Assembly: GCA_964035015.1 (NCBI GenBank)
Contig: OZ036011.1
Span: 9,079,982-9,143,981 of the forward strand
Reading direction: 5' to 3'
Source: Corallium rubrum
Lineage: Eukaryota; Cnidaria; Anthozoa; Scleralcyonacea; Coralliidae
DNA: 64,000 bases
The notes below the pieces were generated by a model. The model saw only the letters and a program-made list of their open reading frames with translations, was not told the origin of the DNA and ran no database searches. The position numbers and the translations under genes are program-made. Below are positions 10,984-25,900 of this stretch, piece after piece. Each line of letters opens with the position of its first letter. Position 1 is the stretch's first letter.

Positions 10984-13900
10984 TTAGACGACCAGGGAGA
11001 CAAAACTATTGTACTGCTCGATATTTCTCTTTAGTATATCGACGCACGGACCCAGGAGCCTTTCAAATCTCTGACGATCCAGTTTGACGCACTTGAGAAG
11101 GCCTTGTGCCTGAACTGTGGCTGCACGGCGTCTGTTCAATAATAAGGCGATTTCACCTGAAAATACAAAGAACAGTAATGTGAGTATTTTTATTAGCATA
11201 TACCTCGCAGGTGAATAGCCCTTTTCACGCAATCTGATTGGTTCCTCTAGCTCGGGATATCCTGCACTATTCACCTGCGAGCAAAACAAAATGGCGGCCA
11301 GTTTTGCTTTGTTTACCGAAGCAGGAGATTTTGTTGATAAACAAGGCTGATGTAGTAGAACAATGAGAAAAGTCAACAAAATTAAGTAGAAGAGTGTCCA
11401 CAGGAATGTTTCTTATTCAAAAGTTGTAAAAACTGTTTTGTCGAGAAATATCGAGTACACGCAGTATAATTTGTCGTGACAACGCATGTGCATATAATGA
11501 CTTTAATCAGGAGAAAGTTATTTATCTTTGTGGTTCTTCCCACAACGCCAAACATGTCGAATTTCAAGCAATTTCGTTTGATCTCGGATAAGTCATTATG
11601 CGGCGCATCTCCGACGATCCTACCCTGCGCGCAGGCACATTATCAAACTGAAAATATCTCAAAAACGAAGAAAGGAAACGAAAAACTGCAAAAGATGTTA
11701 CTTTGTCGTTTTAAAGTCAGTGTCTTGAAGTGAAAAAAATCGTTGGCATGTTTGAATAAACAGAGGAGAATGGCAGAAGCATTCACTGAAAATTTCAAGA
11801 GAATCTGGCGTATAGTTCCCGAGTTATGATCGTGGCGAGGTCACGTGGGCTCCCCCCCCCCCCACTTTTCTTTAAGACCAATTTTGTAATTCTTCCAAAT
11901 CCGATGAGAAGCTGTTGGGGGTGGGTGGGGGGCTACCGGCTAAGAGGCAATTGTCCCAAGAGCATACATCAACAGCCTTCCAGTCCTTACCAGAAGTGCA
12001 AAGGAAATAATTTATGTTCATTTACGGCCACAAGCCCACAAATTAAAATTAATTTCAGCTGCTAAATTTGGATCAAGACTAATTTTGTGATACGAACTGC
12101 TGATACCTAATAACAAAGTGACTTGAAGTACTTCAGTCACTGACACTGTGCACAAACAACGAAGGCTCAGAGCAGTGATATAAAAAACCCACAGAAAATA
12201 GAGTTCTGGAGACTATTAAACCATACGTCACCATTTTCTGTTCGGCTGTACGAGGTATCATCGGTTTCAAATTATGAAGCTTAACCATCTAATAAAACCA
12301 TCCCACAAGCGGGATGTTAAACTTGAACACATAAAGGTAAAAACTCTATAGGGGTGTTGTGGTCGGGGTATGAGAGGTGGGACATTTTTCCGGAGGGTTG
12401 TGGTTAGGTTTAGGGTTTCCGGGGGTGTGATTAGGTTTAGGGTTTCCGGGGGGGTATGGGGGTGAGGTTTCATTTAAAAAGGTTGTCTAATCAGATGGTG
12501 GTTTTAGTAGTTGGTTAAGCTTCATAATTTGAAGGAAATGATAGCTCGCTGTACGGTTAGCGTTTAGCTGTGCTATTTGTTTGTCTGTCTATGCGATTAT
12601 TGCGTGATCTTATCGGTTCCGATCACATGCATGGCTTGACGTCACGTCCACATTCCATTCTCAAGAGCGCGTGCGTAGCTGCATGCTTCCTTTGGTTTAA
12701 CCTTGGTTATATAAATAACCTCATTAAAAATATAAAATTTTCCGAGGGGCGTGCCTATGGACCTCACACCCCCCCCCCCCCACAGCTTACGCTGGCCTAG
12801 TTCGCATTTGGAGAAATTTGGGTTTCTCAGTATATAACAGCGCCTTCTGCGTTCAAAGAGTCAAAGTGTCAGGAACAGCTAATAATGGAAGTCGCAGACG
12901 ATTTCTACTTCACAGCAACAACTTTGCCGAAGCACGCTAACTCCGACGGACCACGGTTATGTTGCGTCACCAGCGCGGGAAAAAATAATCATGGGTTTTA
13001 ACGTTCATGCATGATGAATGAAATGGCCATAAAGAGATTCCTCGCGTATTTTTGGTCGATTCCGGATCAAAGGTCAACCCGAAAGCTCTTCGCCAGATTA
13101 AGACCGCTCAAGGGGGTAAGACATCGGTTCGAGCTAGCGTCTCGAGTTTCAGACAATTCAGACACAAAATGCATTCGTCTGCGGTGAAAATAATATCCTT
13201 GGTTTCGCTGTTCGCGCTAACCTTCGTCTCGGGAGTTTTACCGCTCAAATTGCGCAGCGGAAGGGGTCCAAACAACGTCGATCGAAGACAAGAATCGCGA
13301 GATCGTCGACGCAGGCAGCTTATCAGTCTTGCCACATGTTTCGCCGGCGGAGCGTTCTTCGCGTCCAGTATGTTGGGGCTTCTACCGGTGGTTCAAAGAG
13401 AGTTTAAAGACTTGCTAGATGAAGCCATGATCAAGACAGAGTTTCCAGTGGCCGAGTTTAGCGTCTCCGTTGGTTTCTTTATGATTTTAATTGTGGAGCA
13501 AATTATTTACGTGTTGAAAGAAAAGCAAGTTAAGTGGCACTCAGAGGTATGCTCAGAAGACTCCAGGTCGCCCCTCCTGGGAAATAGCAAGGATACTTTC
13601 AGTGGAGCGTCCTTTGTTAAACATGGTAAAAAAGAAAATATCACCGAAAGAGAAAATACCGAGAGGGAGAGTGGTGAAAGCGATGATGAGGAGATTGTCA
13701 ATTTGCATCATCACCATCATGCTCACCATCACCATGGTGATGCTGGTAACTTTGACCATACATCTATAGAGAACCATGTCAACCAGAATCCCCATGGTTA
13801 TCAGTCACCACACACCCATCCAGACGACCACGGTAATTACCATGAGGATTTTGACCACCATCATGCTCACCATCATGATCACCATAGAGATGGTGATGTC

Positions 13901-16900
13901 GGTGATCTAGATAACCATGTCAACCAAAGTCCTCGTGCTTACCAGTCACAACATACCCATAACGATGCACATGACCCCAGTTATAACCATAAAGATTTCG
14001 ACCACCATCACAATCACCATAGAGATGGTGATGCTAGTGACCTTCACCATGACCATACATCTATAGGTAACCAAGTCAAGCAGAATCAAGGTAGTCACCA
14101 ATCATCACACGCCCTTAAAGATGACCACGATAACGACCATGAAGAAGACTCGGACCACCATCAAGCTTACCATCACAACCACCATAAAGATGGTGATGCC
14201 AGTGACCTGGACCATTCATCTATAGGTAACCATGTCAACCAAAATCCGGGTGGTTACCAGTCACAACATATCCACCCAGATGACCACCGTAATGACCATG
14301 AAGATTTCGACCATCACCATGATCACCATAGAGATGGTGATGCTGGTGACCTGGACCATTCATCTATAGATAACCATGTTAACCAGAATCCAGGTGATTA
14401 CCATTCATCAAACACCCATTCAGATGATCACAATAATGACCATGAAGATGACTCACACCACCACCAGCATGACCACTGCATCTTTGAGAACACAAGCACG
14501 AAACATCACAATGAACGCCACTATCTAAGGTCCTACTTATTGCTGATCGCACTGTCCATCCACGCCCTGTTCGAAGGTTTAGCGGTTGGTCTTTTCCAGA
14601 ACATTGATAGCATGGTGGAGCTTTTAGGACCACTCATTATTCACAAGTGTATTCTGGGATTCTCAATGGGGGTCATCTTGGTACAACATTGCTTTCCTTC
14701 CTTCATGATTGTCAAGTCATCCTTCTTGTTCGCAGCGATGAGTCCCATCGGTCTTGGCTTTGGCATTCTTATGTTGACTTACACTTCTGCTGAATTGGGG
14801 CACATTTTCTCCGCCATCTTCCAAGCAATTGCAACGGGAACATTTCTCTACGTGACTTTCTTCGAAATCTTCTTTCACGAGTTGAATAGCCGGGAGTGTC
14901 ACAAGTTGTTGAAAGCGTTCATGATGGTTTTGGGATTCAGCCTCATAGCTGTGATGCAGTTTTTCGACACTAAAATAAACTCAGACTAAGCGAAAGCTTG
15001 TAGAAATACAGTATACCACCAAAAACAGTAGAGTGCTCATCGGGCCCAAAACAAAGGTGAAGTAATACGAGCAACAAATTGCTGCAACATTGTTGCGTTG
15101 CAAGTTGAATAGCGTTGTTGCACGTATTACCTAGACTTTCTCAAAGTCCTTTTCAATCATTTTTGACCTTTCGACATTTTTGACCTTTCGGTTCCTCGTT
15201 GAAAAGGACTTTTCCCAGCTGAAGCGCGCCAAAATTCACGGAAGTAATTGTAAATCCAAATAATTATACAAAATTCGGGAAGTAATTATATTCAGGCTAA
15301 ATTGCTATGCAAGTGCTATTTTTGGAAGTTGGAGTTAAACAGACTCTTGAAAACGTTTTAGCATATGAGTCAAGAATTAGGAATTACGCTCCCCCAACGG
15401 AAGTTATGATTCGTTCTCAGGCCTAATCTCAGCCCTCGCTCAAAATTAGTATTTTGGAGTTCTACTTTTTATACGGATTTTAATAAGGAGGTTTTAAATG
15501 TTACAATGTCGGACCACGGGACTTTATAATATGCCGATTCGATTGTGCGTATCTACTATCTACTTGGCCAATCATGCTTCAGGATATTATTCAGAAATTG
15601 GACAGTGGCGACGCAAAGGTAAATACTTATAGAAAACCTACGTATCGTTGGAAGACATATGCAGACCGATATCTTGCGACTGTGGTGACTAATAAATACC
15701 CAATATTACTTCAAAAAATCCTCCAAAGTTTATTACATGTAAATAATTCCAGACAGGGTTTATAGTTTCCCAAGTTTGATGTCTGTTGCCACTGAGTCTT
15801 GCATATAATTTAAACAGCATAACTTCACAGTCTCGCTATATTTTTAAATTCTATTTTGGTAGTTTATGTATATTCTTGTATCTTGTCTACTAATTATATC
15901 CTTGTTAGTAACTACCATAGTTAAGGTTCTTGGGCTTGTTGTAATTTGCCTAATTATGCTGTCGTTTATATACCCTGTCTTGGCTCAGTACTAATGTCCA
16001 CAAATATTTTTTAAAGTCAGAAAAGTGTAACTTATAAATAAACTTTACATTTACAAATTATCAAGAATCTAGCTGAATCATGAATGTTTATAAATATCAA
16101 ATTATGTTGGAATTACAATATATTTGACTAAATTGTGACTTATAGTTATAGCCAGGCACACAGTTACTATTTATAGGCTAAAATTAAAATTAAATCTCAA
16201 GGGATTCCTAAGAAAAACCTTTTTTGGTTGGAAGTACAAGAAAAAATTATAAACCCACTAAACAAAAATGAATTCGATATTAGTTTTGTGAACTATCAAT
16301 ACTGATTAGAAATTTTGATTGGCCATAATCATGTTTATTAGACATCATGGTGTAAAATAAGAATTTTATTAGTAGTTTTGTGCACAGTAATATGAAGCAA
16401 TTTTTCTGTCTATTCAAATACAATTGGACATTTTTCACTGCTATTTCAAGGCTGTGAGGTTTTTCTATAACTAATTCTATTTATAATATGCAGTCAAACA
16501 CCTTCTTAAGTGGACACCCCTTTTAAATGAAACAGACAGCTTATCTTTGGTTCCAGTGAGCAAATTAACCTCTCTTAATTAAGTGAACAAATCCATATCA
16601 AAATTAACGTTTTCTTAACCCTTTATGACCCAGGAGGTCTCCAATTGATGAGTAAAATAACAATATCATTCCCATCAGTGCCATTAGAAAAGAAAAAGTG
16701 AAATTTAGAAAAAACAAAATTTTGTCTTTGTTAATTTCTATGGAATGCCGTTTGTGTCAACAATAATTGTCTGACATATATACAACTTGTTGGCAAAAAT
16801 GTAGTTGTTGGCAAATATATAAAACTTGTTCAAATATATTCAACTTAATAGCAAATATATACAACTTGTTGGCAAATATATACAATAATTGTTGCATAAA

Positions 16901-19900
16901 ATAAATACAACCTGTTCACAAATATATAAAACTAGCTTGTTGCATAATATATAAAACTTGTTGCAAAATATACAACATGTTTTCTAATATAAAACTTGTT
17001 GCATAATATATAAAATTTGTTGCAAAATATACACCATGTTTTCTAATATAGAACTTGTTGTGTAATATATAAAATAAAACTTGTTGTGTAATATATAAAA
17101 CTTCTTGCAAAATACAACTTGGTAAAAAAAAACTATTTTCAATACCGGCAGTGGCGAAGTGTAAAAAGTTGTGGGTGAGTGCTGGAAACGTTAGAATCTA
17201 CGACGGTTGGGGCATGCTCTCCCTTAATTATTAAAATCTAGAGTCGTTGAAATACCATTTCCTGCGTTTTGGGGGCAGAGTTCTGAAGATTATAAGATGT
17301 CATATAAAATATACAGAAGATAACACATTTCAGTGTGTTGAATATATATTGAAAACTTGCCAGGTATTAAATCTGTGGTGTAGCATGACCATTCTGAGTG
17401 GGGGGTGGGGGGAGGGGGGTTACCTCTATTGCCTCTGTTCCTCACATTACCGACCTTTCCGAAAAGTAGGGAGGGGTGACAACAATGTGAGTGAAAGGGT
17501 TAAAATCCGTTGTCCGCATCCTGATTTAGACAATACATCATCTAGTAATCATACGTCTTCTTCCTTATTCCAATTTACTGGAAGCAGCCTGGGAACAAGC
17601 TACGTCAACCCACGTCTATTAAGCGGCGGACTATTAGAAAAGTAATAGGGGGGGGCAAAAAATCGTGCAAGAATTTGAATGGAAATAAATTTGTGCACAA
17701 AAAAATAATAATCCTTTAATTGCACACTAACTAAGTAATACGAGCAACAAATTGCTGCAACATTGTTGCGTTGCAAGTCTAACAGCGTTGTTGCACGTCT
17801 TACCACCCAGCTCAAACATTGTCATGCAACAAAATTTTATTGTTGCAAGTTGAAACAGCATGTTGCAGCAAGTAGAACTAGCGTCTACTTTTTTCAACAA
17901 TTTTTTTCAATTTGCAACAACAAAATTTTGTTGTGTGACAATTTTTAAGGTGTGTGGCAATACGTGCAACAATGCTTTTCAATTTGCAATGCAACAAAGT
18001 TGCGTTGAAAGTTGAAGAAAAATGTTGCCTGTATTACATAGCCCTTTAAAGCTTGGAGCTTTCCCATTGACGAGTAAAATCGTCTGGTGTTAGGCAGAGT
18101 AAAATAGTAGTCGTTTTCAGGTCTCAAAGGGCTAGCCTTAAAAATCCTAGAAAAAATCTCGCACGAGCAATCCCCTTCACTTTGCTAATGGTCTGCCCAG
18201 TCCAGGGTGCCTGGCCAGTGTCCGACCCACCCACAGTGCCGCCTTACAGAGCCTTCACCGTGCATACAAACTCTGAGATAATCACCGGAAACAGGAAAGC
18301 CTGTTGGCGCTTCAAAAGAAGCCGCCTTTATCTAGCCAATCAAAACGCTTCCTGGTTATGCATTATATATCTCAGAACCTTGTGGATACGATATTAAGCA
18401 GATAAGGGCCTAGGTGCAAGTTTGACTGAGGGGGCTGGCAAGAAAGAGGGAGGTCTTCAAATAATTTTCACAGATGTTGATTAATGCCATAATACTCCCT
18501 TCAATATAATTAACATTTGTAAATGTTAAGATAATTACCACATACATGTACAGCTGGAAAAGTCCACCTTCATGCGTAATTTAGTGAGCTAATTACAACA
18601 ATTACTAAAAAAGCCCAAAAATTTTACTAAGAGTTTATATTAATTATTAAAATTGTTTATCTTAGTTGTTAATATTTTATATTAAAAGTGTTTAAATTGT
18701 TTATAATTGTTTAAAAAATTGTTTTATTGGTTTGAAAGCATGAGTTATTGAAATTCTAACAATCATGTAACATTGTTGTTAAATACCTGTATATCTGCAG
18801 GAGGGTCAGGAAGGGCTACAGCCCCATCCCCCATCTGGAAACCTTTCCCCTCCCCACTCCGCCAGGGAAAAATTAAATATATGTTGGAAAGCAAAGTCGA
18901 AGAAAAAATTGGCTTGAAGTGAACTGGTGAAAGGTGTTGTTTTTCTACATGCAACAATAAATGCATTGCACGACAACTAGTATCTTATTATTTTAAGAGT
19001 GAGGATACAGGAAATCGATAAACCAATGCCATAGTAATTTGGCGCAAAACTTATAGCTAGCCATATTAGGGTCGTTTATACGAGCCGATAAGACGCGTCT
19101 TACACAAGACGCGAACTGACCAACTTATACGGCGTTTGAGGCGCGGCTTGTGTAACATATCTTTTATACGAGTGTTTTGCGTCTTATATAAACCGCGACT
19201 TATAAATAATTATCTGTATCCAAATTATAAATCGCTATACAAAACTTTAATTCATTGATAAGTATAATAACTATTTGTTATAATAACTATGCTTTCTGTA
19301 TTGTTGCAATTATTTTCATCTCAAAACCCTTGGCACTTAAGACCATATTCCAGAGGGGCGTGGCCAAAGACCTTCAAGATTAGCAAAATACTCCCTTGGC
19401 ATTTTATACAAACTGTACCATCTTAATCAAGTCTTGCAGTCCTGTGCGTGACATTTAAGTGGAAACATTCGATCATTTCCATTTTCTAGTATTTTTTCCT
19501 AATTTGTCAAAAATTTAAATTTCTCGTGCCCCCCCCCCCCCAAGTAATAGATAGTTGTTCTTTTATGTCTATAACTCAACATAATGTCTTAAACGAAATT
19601 GGCTTCAAATCCACATATAATCAGTGATAACTGCCCATATATAGTGGCACGAAAATGGGAGACCACTGACCATGTCTATTTGATAAATATAACAAGGTGC
19701 TGAGATCTAACCAAATTTTGGCTTTCGACAGTCTTGATTTTTGTGCATCGGACATATCCGAAAAATGTCAGGACAATGATACAGCATCCATGAATTTGGA
19801 TCCTTCAATACACTACATGTTTGTTCAATTTCAGGCATTACGTATATTACACAACAAGTTCTATATTAGCGAACATGGTGTATATTTTGCAACAAGTTTT

Positions 19901-22900
19901 ATATATTATGCAACAAGTTCTATATTAGAAAACGTTGTGTATATTTTTCAAGATACTGTGTGGAGCCACCTTAAGTGGAAACATTCGATCATTTCCATTT
20001 TCTAGTATTTTTTTCTAATTTGTCAAAAATTTAAATTTCTCGTGCCTCCCCCCCCCCCCCCCCCCCAAGTAATAGATAGTTGTTCTTTTATGTCTATAAC
20101 TCAACATAATGTCTTAAACGAAATTGGCTTCAAATCCACATATAATCAGTGATAACTGCCCATATATAGTGGCACGAAAATGGGAGACCACTGACCATGT
20201 CTATTTGATAAATATAACAAGGTGCTGAGATCTAACCAAATTTTGGCTTTCGACAGTCTTGATTTTTGTGCATCGGACATATCCGAAAAATGTCAGGACA
20301 ATGATACAGCATCCATGAATTTGGATCCTTCAATACACTACATGTTTGTTCAATTTCAGGCATTACGTATATTACACAACAAGTTCTATATTAGCGAACA
20401 TGGTGTATATTTTGCAACAAGTTTTATATATTATGCAACAAGTTCTATATTAGAAAACGTTGTGTATATTTTGCAACAAGTTTTATATATTATGCAACAA
20501 GTTCTATATTAGAAAACGTTGTGTATATTTTGCAACAAGTTTTATATATTATGCAACAAGTTCTATATTAGAAAACGTTGTGTATATTTTGCAACAAGTT
20601 TTATATATTATGCAACAAGTTCTATATTAGAAAACGTTGTGTATATTTTGCAACAAGTTTTATATATTATGCAACAAGTTCTATATTAGAAAACGTTGTG
20701 TATATTTTGCAACAAGTTTTATATATTGCACAACAAGTTTTAAATTAGAAAACATGTTGTATATTTTGCAACAATTAAGTTTTAGATATTACACAACAAG
20801 GTCTATATTAGAAAACATGGTGTATATTTTTCAACAAGTTTCATATATTACGCAACAAGTTTTATATTAGAAAACGTGGTGTATATTTTACAAGTTTTAT
20901 ATATTACGCAACAAGTTTTATATGTTTGTGAACAAGTTGTATTTTATGCAACAAGTTGTATATATTTGCTAACAAGTTGTATATATTTCCTATTAAGTTG
21001 GATATATTCGAACAAGTTTTATATTATTATTTGCCAACAACTACTATATATTTGCCAACAAGTTGTATATATGTCAGCCACGATTTCAACAAATGAAATC
21101 ACAAAACGACGTTTGTCTTTTGCTATTTCAAAATATTGTTTATCTTTTGCTTTTTCGTCAAATGAAACACTAAAACGGCACTTTTTTTTGCAATTTGGAC
21201 AAACAAAATCTCTAAACAGCATTCTTCTTTTGCAAAACGCTCTTTTGCTTTTGTTATTTGAGCCTCCTCGGCTTCCATACTTGTTTGGTCTGTTGGGTCC
21301 GTTGGGTCTGTTGGGTTTGTTAAAATTCGTTGGGTCTGTTGCGTCCGTTGGGTTTGTTAAATTCGTTGGCTCTGTTGCGTTTGTCGGCTTGTTTGATCTG
21401 TTGGGTCTGTTGAGTTTCTTAAAATTCGTTGGGTCCGTTGGGTTTGTTGGGTTTCTTAAATTCGTTGTGTCTGTTGGGTCCGTTGGGTTTCTTAAAATTC
21501 GTTGGGTCTGTTGCGTCCGTTGGGTTTGTTAAATTCGTTGGCTCTGTTGCGTTTGTCGGCTTGTTTGATCTGTTGGGTCCGTTGGGTCTGTTGGGTTTCT
21601 TAAAATTCGTTGTGTCTGTTGGGTCTGTAGGGTCCGTTGGGTCTGTTGGGTTTCTTAAAATTCGTTGTCTCTGTTGGGTCTGTTGCGTCCGTTGGGTTTG
21701 TTGGGTTTCTTAAAATTCGTTGGGTCTGTTGGGTCTGTTGCGTCCGTTGGGTCCGTTGGGTTTGTTAAATTCGTTGGCTCTGTTGCGTTTGTCGGCTTGT
21801 TTGATCTGTTGGGTCCGTTGGGTCTGTTGGGTTTCGTTGGGTTTGTTGGGTTTCTTAAATTCGTTGTGTCTGTTGGGTCCGTTGGGTTTCTTAAAATTCG
21901 TTGGGTCTGTTGCGTCCGTTGGGTTTGTTAAATTCGTTGGCTCTGTTGCGTTTGTCGGCTTGTTTGATCTGTTGGGTCGGCTTGTTTGATCTGTTGGGTC
22001 CGTTGGGTCTGTTGGGTTTCTTAAAATTCGTTGTCTCTGTTGGGTCTGTTGCGTCCGTTGGGTTTGTTGGGTTTCTTAAAATTCGTTGGGTCTGTTGCGT
22101 CCGTTGGGTCCGTTGGGTTTGTTAAATTCGTTGGCTCTGTTGCGTTTGTCGGCTTGTTTGATCTGTTGGGTCCGTTGGGTCTGTTGGGTTTCTTAAAATT
22201 CGTTGTGTCTGTTGGGTCTGTTGCGTCCGTTGGGTTTGTTGGGTTTTTTAAAATTCGTTGGGTCTGTTGGGTCCGTTGGGTTTCTTAAAATTCGTTGTGT
22301 CCGTTGGGTTTGTTGGGTTTCTTAAAATTCGTTGGGTCTGTTGCGTCCGTTGGGTCCGTTGGGTTTGTTAAATTCGTTGGCTCTGTTGCGTTTGTCGGCT
22401 TGTTTGATCTGTTGGGTCCGTTGGGTCTGTTGGGTTTCTTAAAATTCGTTGGGTCCGTTGGGTTTGTTGGGTTTCTTAAATTCGTTGTGTCTGTTGGGTC
22501 CGTTGGGTTTCTTAAAATTCGTTGGGTCTGTTGCGTCCGTTGGGTTGTTAAATTCGTTGGCTCTGTTGCGTTTGTCGGCTTGTTTGATCTGTTGGGTCCG
22601 TTGGGTCTGTTGGGTTTCTTAAAATTCGTTGGGTCTGTTGGTCTGTTGCGTCCGTTGGGTCTGTTGGGTTTCTTAAAATTCGTTGTGTCTGTTGGGTCTG
22701 TTGCGTCCGTTGGGTTTGTTGGGTTTCTTAAAATTCGTTGGGTCTGTTGCGTCCGTTGGGTCCGTTGGGTTTGTTAAATTCGTTGGCTCTGTTGCGTTTG
22801 TCGGCTTGTTTGATCTGTTGGGTCCGTTGGGTCTGTTGGGTTTCTTAAAATTCGTTGGGTCTGTTGGTCTGTTGCGTCTGTTGCGTCCGTTGGGTCCGTT

Positions 22901-25900
22901 GGGTTTGTTAAATTCGTTGGCTCTGTTGCGTTTGTCGTTTCTTGTTTGATCTGTTGGGTCTTTCGTTGGGTCTGTTCTCCGTTGGGTCCGTTGGGTTTGT
23001 TAAATTCGTTGGGTCTGTTGGGTCCGTTGGGTCTGTTGGGTTCTTAAAATTCGTTGTGTCTGTTGGGTCTGTTGCGTCCGTTGGGTTTGTTGGGTTTTTT
23101 AAAATTCGTTGGGTCTGTTGGGTCCGTTGGGTCTGTTGGGTTTCTTAAAATTCGTTGGTCGTTGTTGTCGTTGTCTTGATCTCGTTGGGTCTGTTGGGTC
23201 CGTTGGGTCCGTTGGGTTCTTAAAATTGTTGTCTGTTTTGTCTGTTGGGCTTCTTATCGTTGTGTCTGTTGGGTCTGTTGCGTCCGTTGGGTCTGTTGGG
23301 TTTGTTAAAATTCGTTGTGTCTGTTGGATCCGTTGGGTCTGTTGGGTTTCTTAAAATTCGTTGTGTCTGTTGGGTCCGTTGGGTCTGTTGGGTTTCTTAA
23401 AATTCGTTGTGTCTGTTGGGTCTGTTGGGTCTGTTGGGTTTCTTAAAATTCGTTGTGTCTGTTGGGTCTGTTGCGTCTGTTGGTCTGTTGCGTCTGTTGG
23501 GTCTGTTGCGTCTGTTGGGTCTGTTGGGTTTCTTAAAATTCGTTGTGTCTGTTGGGTCTGTTGCGTCTGTTGGGTCCGTTGGGTTTCTTAAAATTCGTTG
23601 TGTCTGTTGGGTCTGTTGGGTTCCTTAAAATTCGTTGTGTCTGTTGGGTCTGTTGGGTCCGTTGGGTTTCTTAAAATTCGTTGTGTCTGTTGGGTCTGTT
23701 GCGTCTGTTGGGTCTGTTGGGTTTCTTAAAATTCGTTGTGTCTGTTGGGTCTGCTGGGTCCGTTGGGTCTGTTGGGTTTCTTAAAATTCGTTGTGTCTAT
23801 TGGGTCCGTTGGGTCTGTTGGGTTTCTTAAAATTCGTTGTGTCTGTTGGGTCCGTTGTGTCTGTTGGGTCCGCTGGGTCTGTTAAATTCGTTGGCTCTGT
23901 TGGGCCGTTTAATCTGTTGGGTCTGTTGAATTCGTTGGCTCTGTTGGGCCGTTTAATCTGTTGGGTCTGTTGAATTCGTTGGGTGTGTTGAATTTGTTGG
24001 GTCCGTTGGTTTCCGTTAACTAAGTTCCTTAAATTCGTTGAATCTTTTGGGTTTGTTGAATTCGTTGGGTCTATTACGTTTGTTGGGTTTGTAGAGGTCG
24101 TGTTGTTGAAGGTTATAGAGCGGAGGTCAGTGCCTAGCCCTAGACCTAGTGTGGTAGAAAACAAAGAAACAGCTTGGAGTAGCGCTGCTGAGTATTTCGC
24201 AGTTCTTTCATTTTGCCATTTGCCAAATACGGTCTCTTTTGAACAGATTAGAATGAAGAAAAATAACAGCTGCGTTCTTTCAGTTTGGATGGTGTTTACC
24301 GATGCATGTGTCAAATCTGATCAGTTACCATGGTGATCCAAAACTTTTATACATTACAAGCTCTAAAAATTCAGAGTTAACTCTCTTCTAAAAAAAACAA
24401 GCGGAGTTCAGATGTTTACTGAACTTTTGAAATCTCGTTGGGTCTGTTGGACCCAACGAGAAACCCAACAGAATTTGCTGTTCCTAAATCGCGCCCGGTA
24501 TACATTTCAGTGATTTCCCGCTAGAATATTTAATTAGATTCAAAAACCTAAAAGCGAAACAAGTCCGCCTCTTTCCTCCCGCTTCTCCGCTCTCCCGCCT
24601 TTCCGCTCGCCCGCAAAAACTAGCGCTAAGAGGCGGACTTGGAGCACGTCTAGTTTACCACGTTTTTAGATTTAGTGAAAGTTTGTAAAAGTAAGCTCAC
24701 ACTAAGGGAAAGCTTGTAGAAGTATATAATTTCTAGAAATCGTGAAAATTTTGTTATAGCTAAACTGTATGTGGCAACTTTACCAAATGTTCTTTTTACA
24801 ACAAAATAGGTTAAGTTCCACTTTTTTGGCTTGGTTTGTAAATAATTTTTAGTAGTATAAAAAGTCATAAAAATTTTGTTATCGCTAAACTGAACGTGGA
24901 AAATTACAAAATGTTCTTTGGAAAAATTCGTAATTTCGTGAAAGTGTCATATTTTCGTAGCAAAATCCGAAAAAATCAACAACTTCGTAACAGAAACAGA
25001 GAAACTAATAGCAAATAAATTGAAACTTACCGAAGTAATCCGACTGACCCAGCCTACCAACTTCGACGAACGGTTCATTAGCACTTCGTCTTTGTAAAAC
25101 AACAGCGTTGCCCTGGAACATTAAAATATATACAACCCCTTAGCTTATTTTAAGTATTTTAGTCATCTGGCTATGTATTAATCTGACATTCTGACTCAGT
25201 GTGCAGCCAGTTGACATTCTTACTGTATACAGTATACGCAGTACCTATAATTAATAATTTTCACTATGTACTTCGTTGAGCAAGTTAACTGCAATGTATA
25301 TTCTGATGATTGCGTGTACATGACTGGGTAGCCAAATAATTGTCAGCTCACTGCGTACTGTTGCATAGCCAGATAATAATCATTGTTGGATCATTAGTGG
25401 TCTGTGTGGCTACAGTATCTGACTATGTAGTAAATGACTCTGTAGCTACTGCTTCTATTAAGCCAGGAACAGTTGGCTGTGTAACCAGTTGACTGCGTAG
25501 CCTGACAACTATGTACAGGTATATTCTAGGGATTTTTGGGTGAAGGAAAATTCGAGTGTAGAATGTATACTTTTAAAGACCAAACCGGGACCAGTTGCGA
25601 AAAATGCAACTACACAGGCCTTCCGGCAGGAATTGAACCCACGACCTTGCGATTCTAGTGCAATGCTCTGACCACTGAGCCACGGAGGCCGTTGCCGAGA
25701 GCTTGATCGCGAGTTCTGTATACATTGAGGTGGTAATGCCAGGAAAGAATTTATTGGGTTTATTAGAAGTAACATTGGGCATTTCACTCGATTACATAGC
25801 ATGTTCTAGGGATTTTTGGTGAAGGAAAATTCGAGTGTAGAATATATACATTTACTTCTAATAAACCCAATATGTACAGGTACCAGACTGAGAAGTTTTT

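Noticed and set aside
13052-13168. N-terminal extension of the ZIP frame
   Set aside because: The extension begins at a TTG, not an ATG; the first ATG in frame is 13169 and is followed directly by a membrane segment.
15574-15765. Possible small gene in the PRKAR1 intron
   Set aside because: No recognisable domain and no supporting splice or promoter signals; treated as a chance frame.
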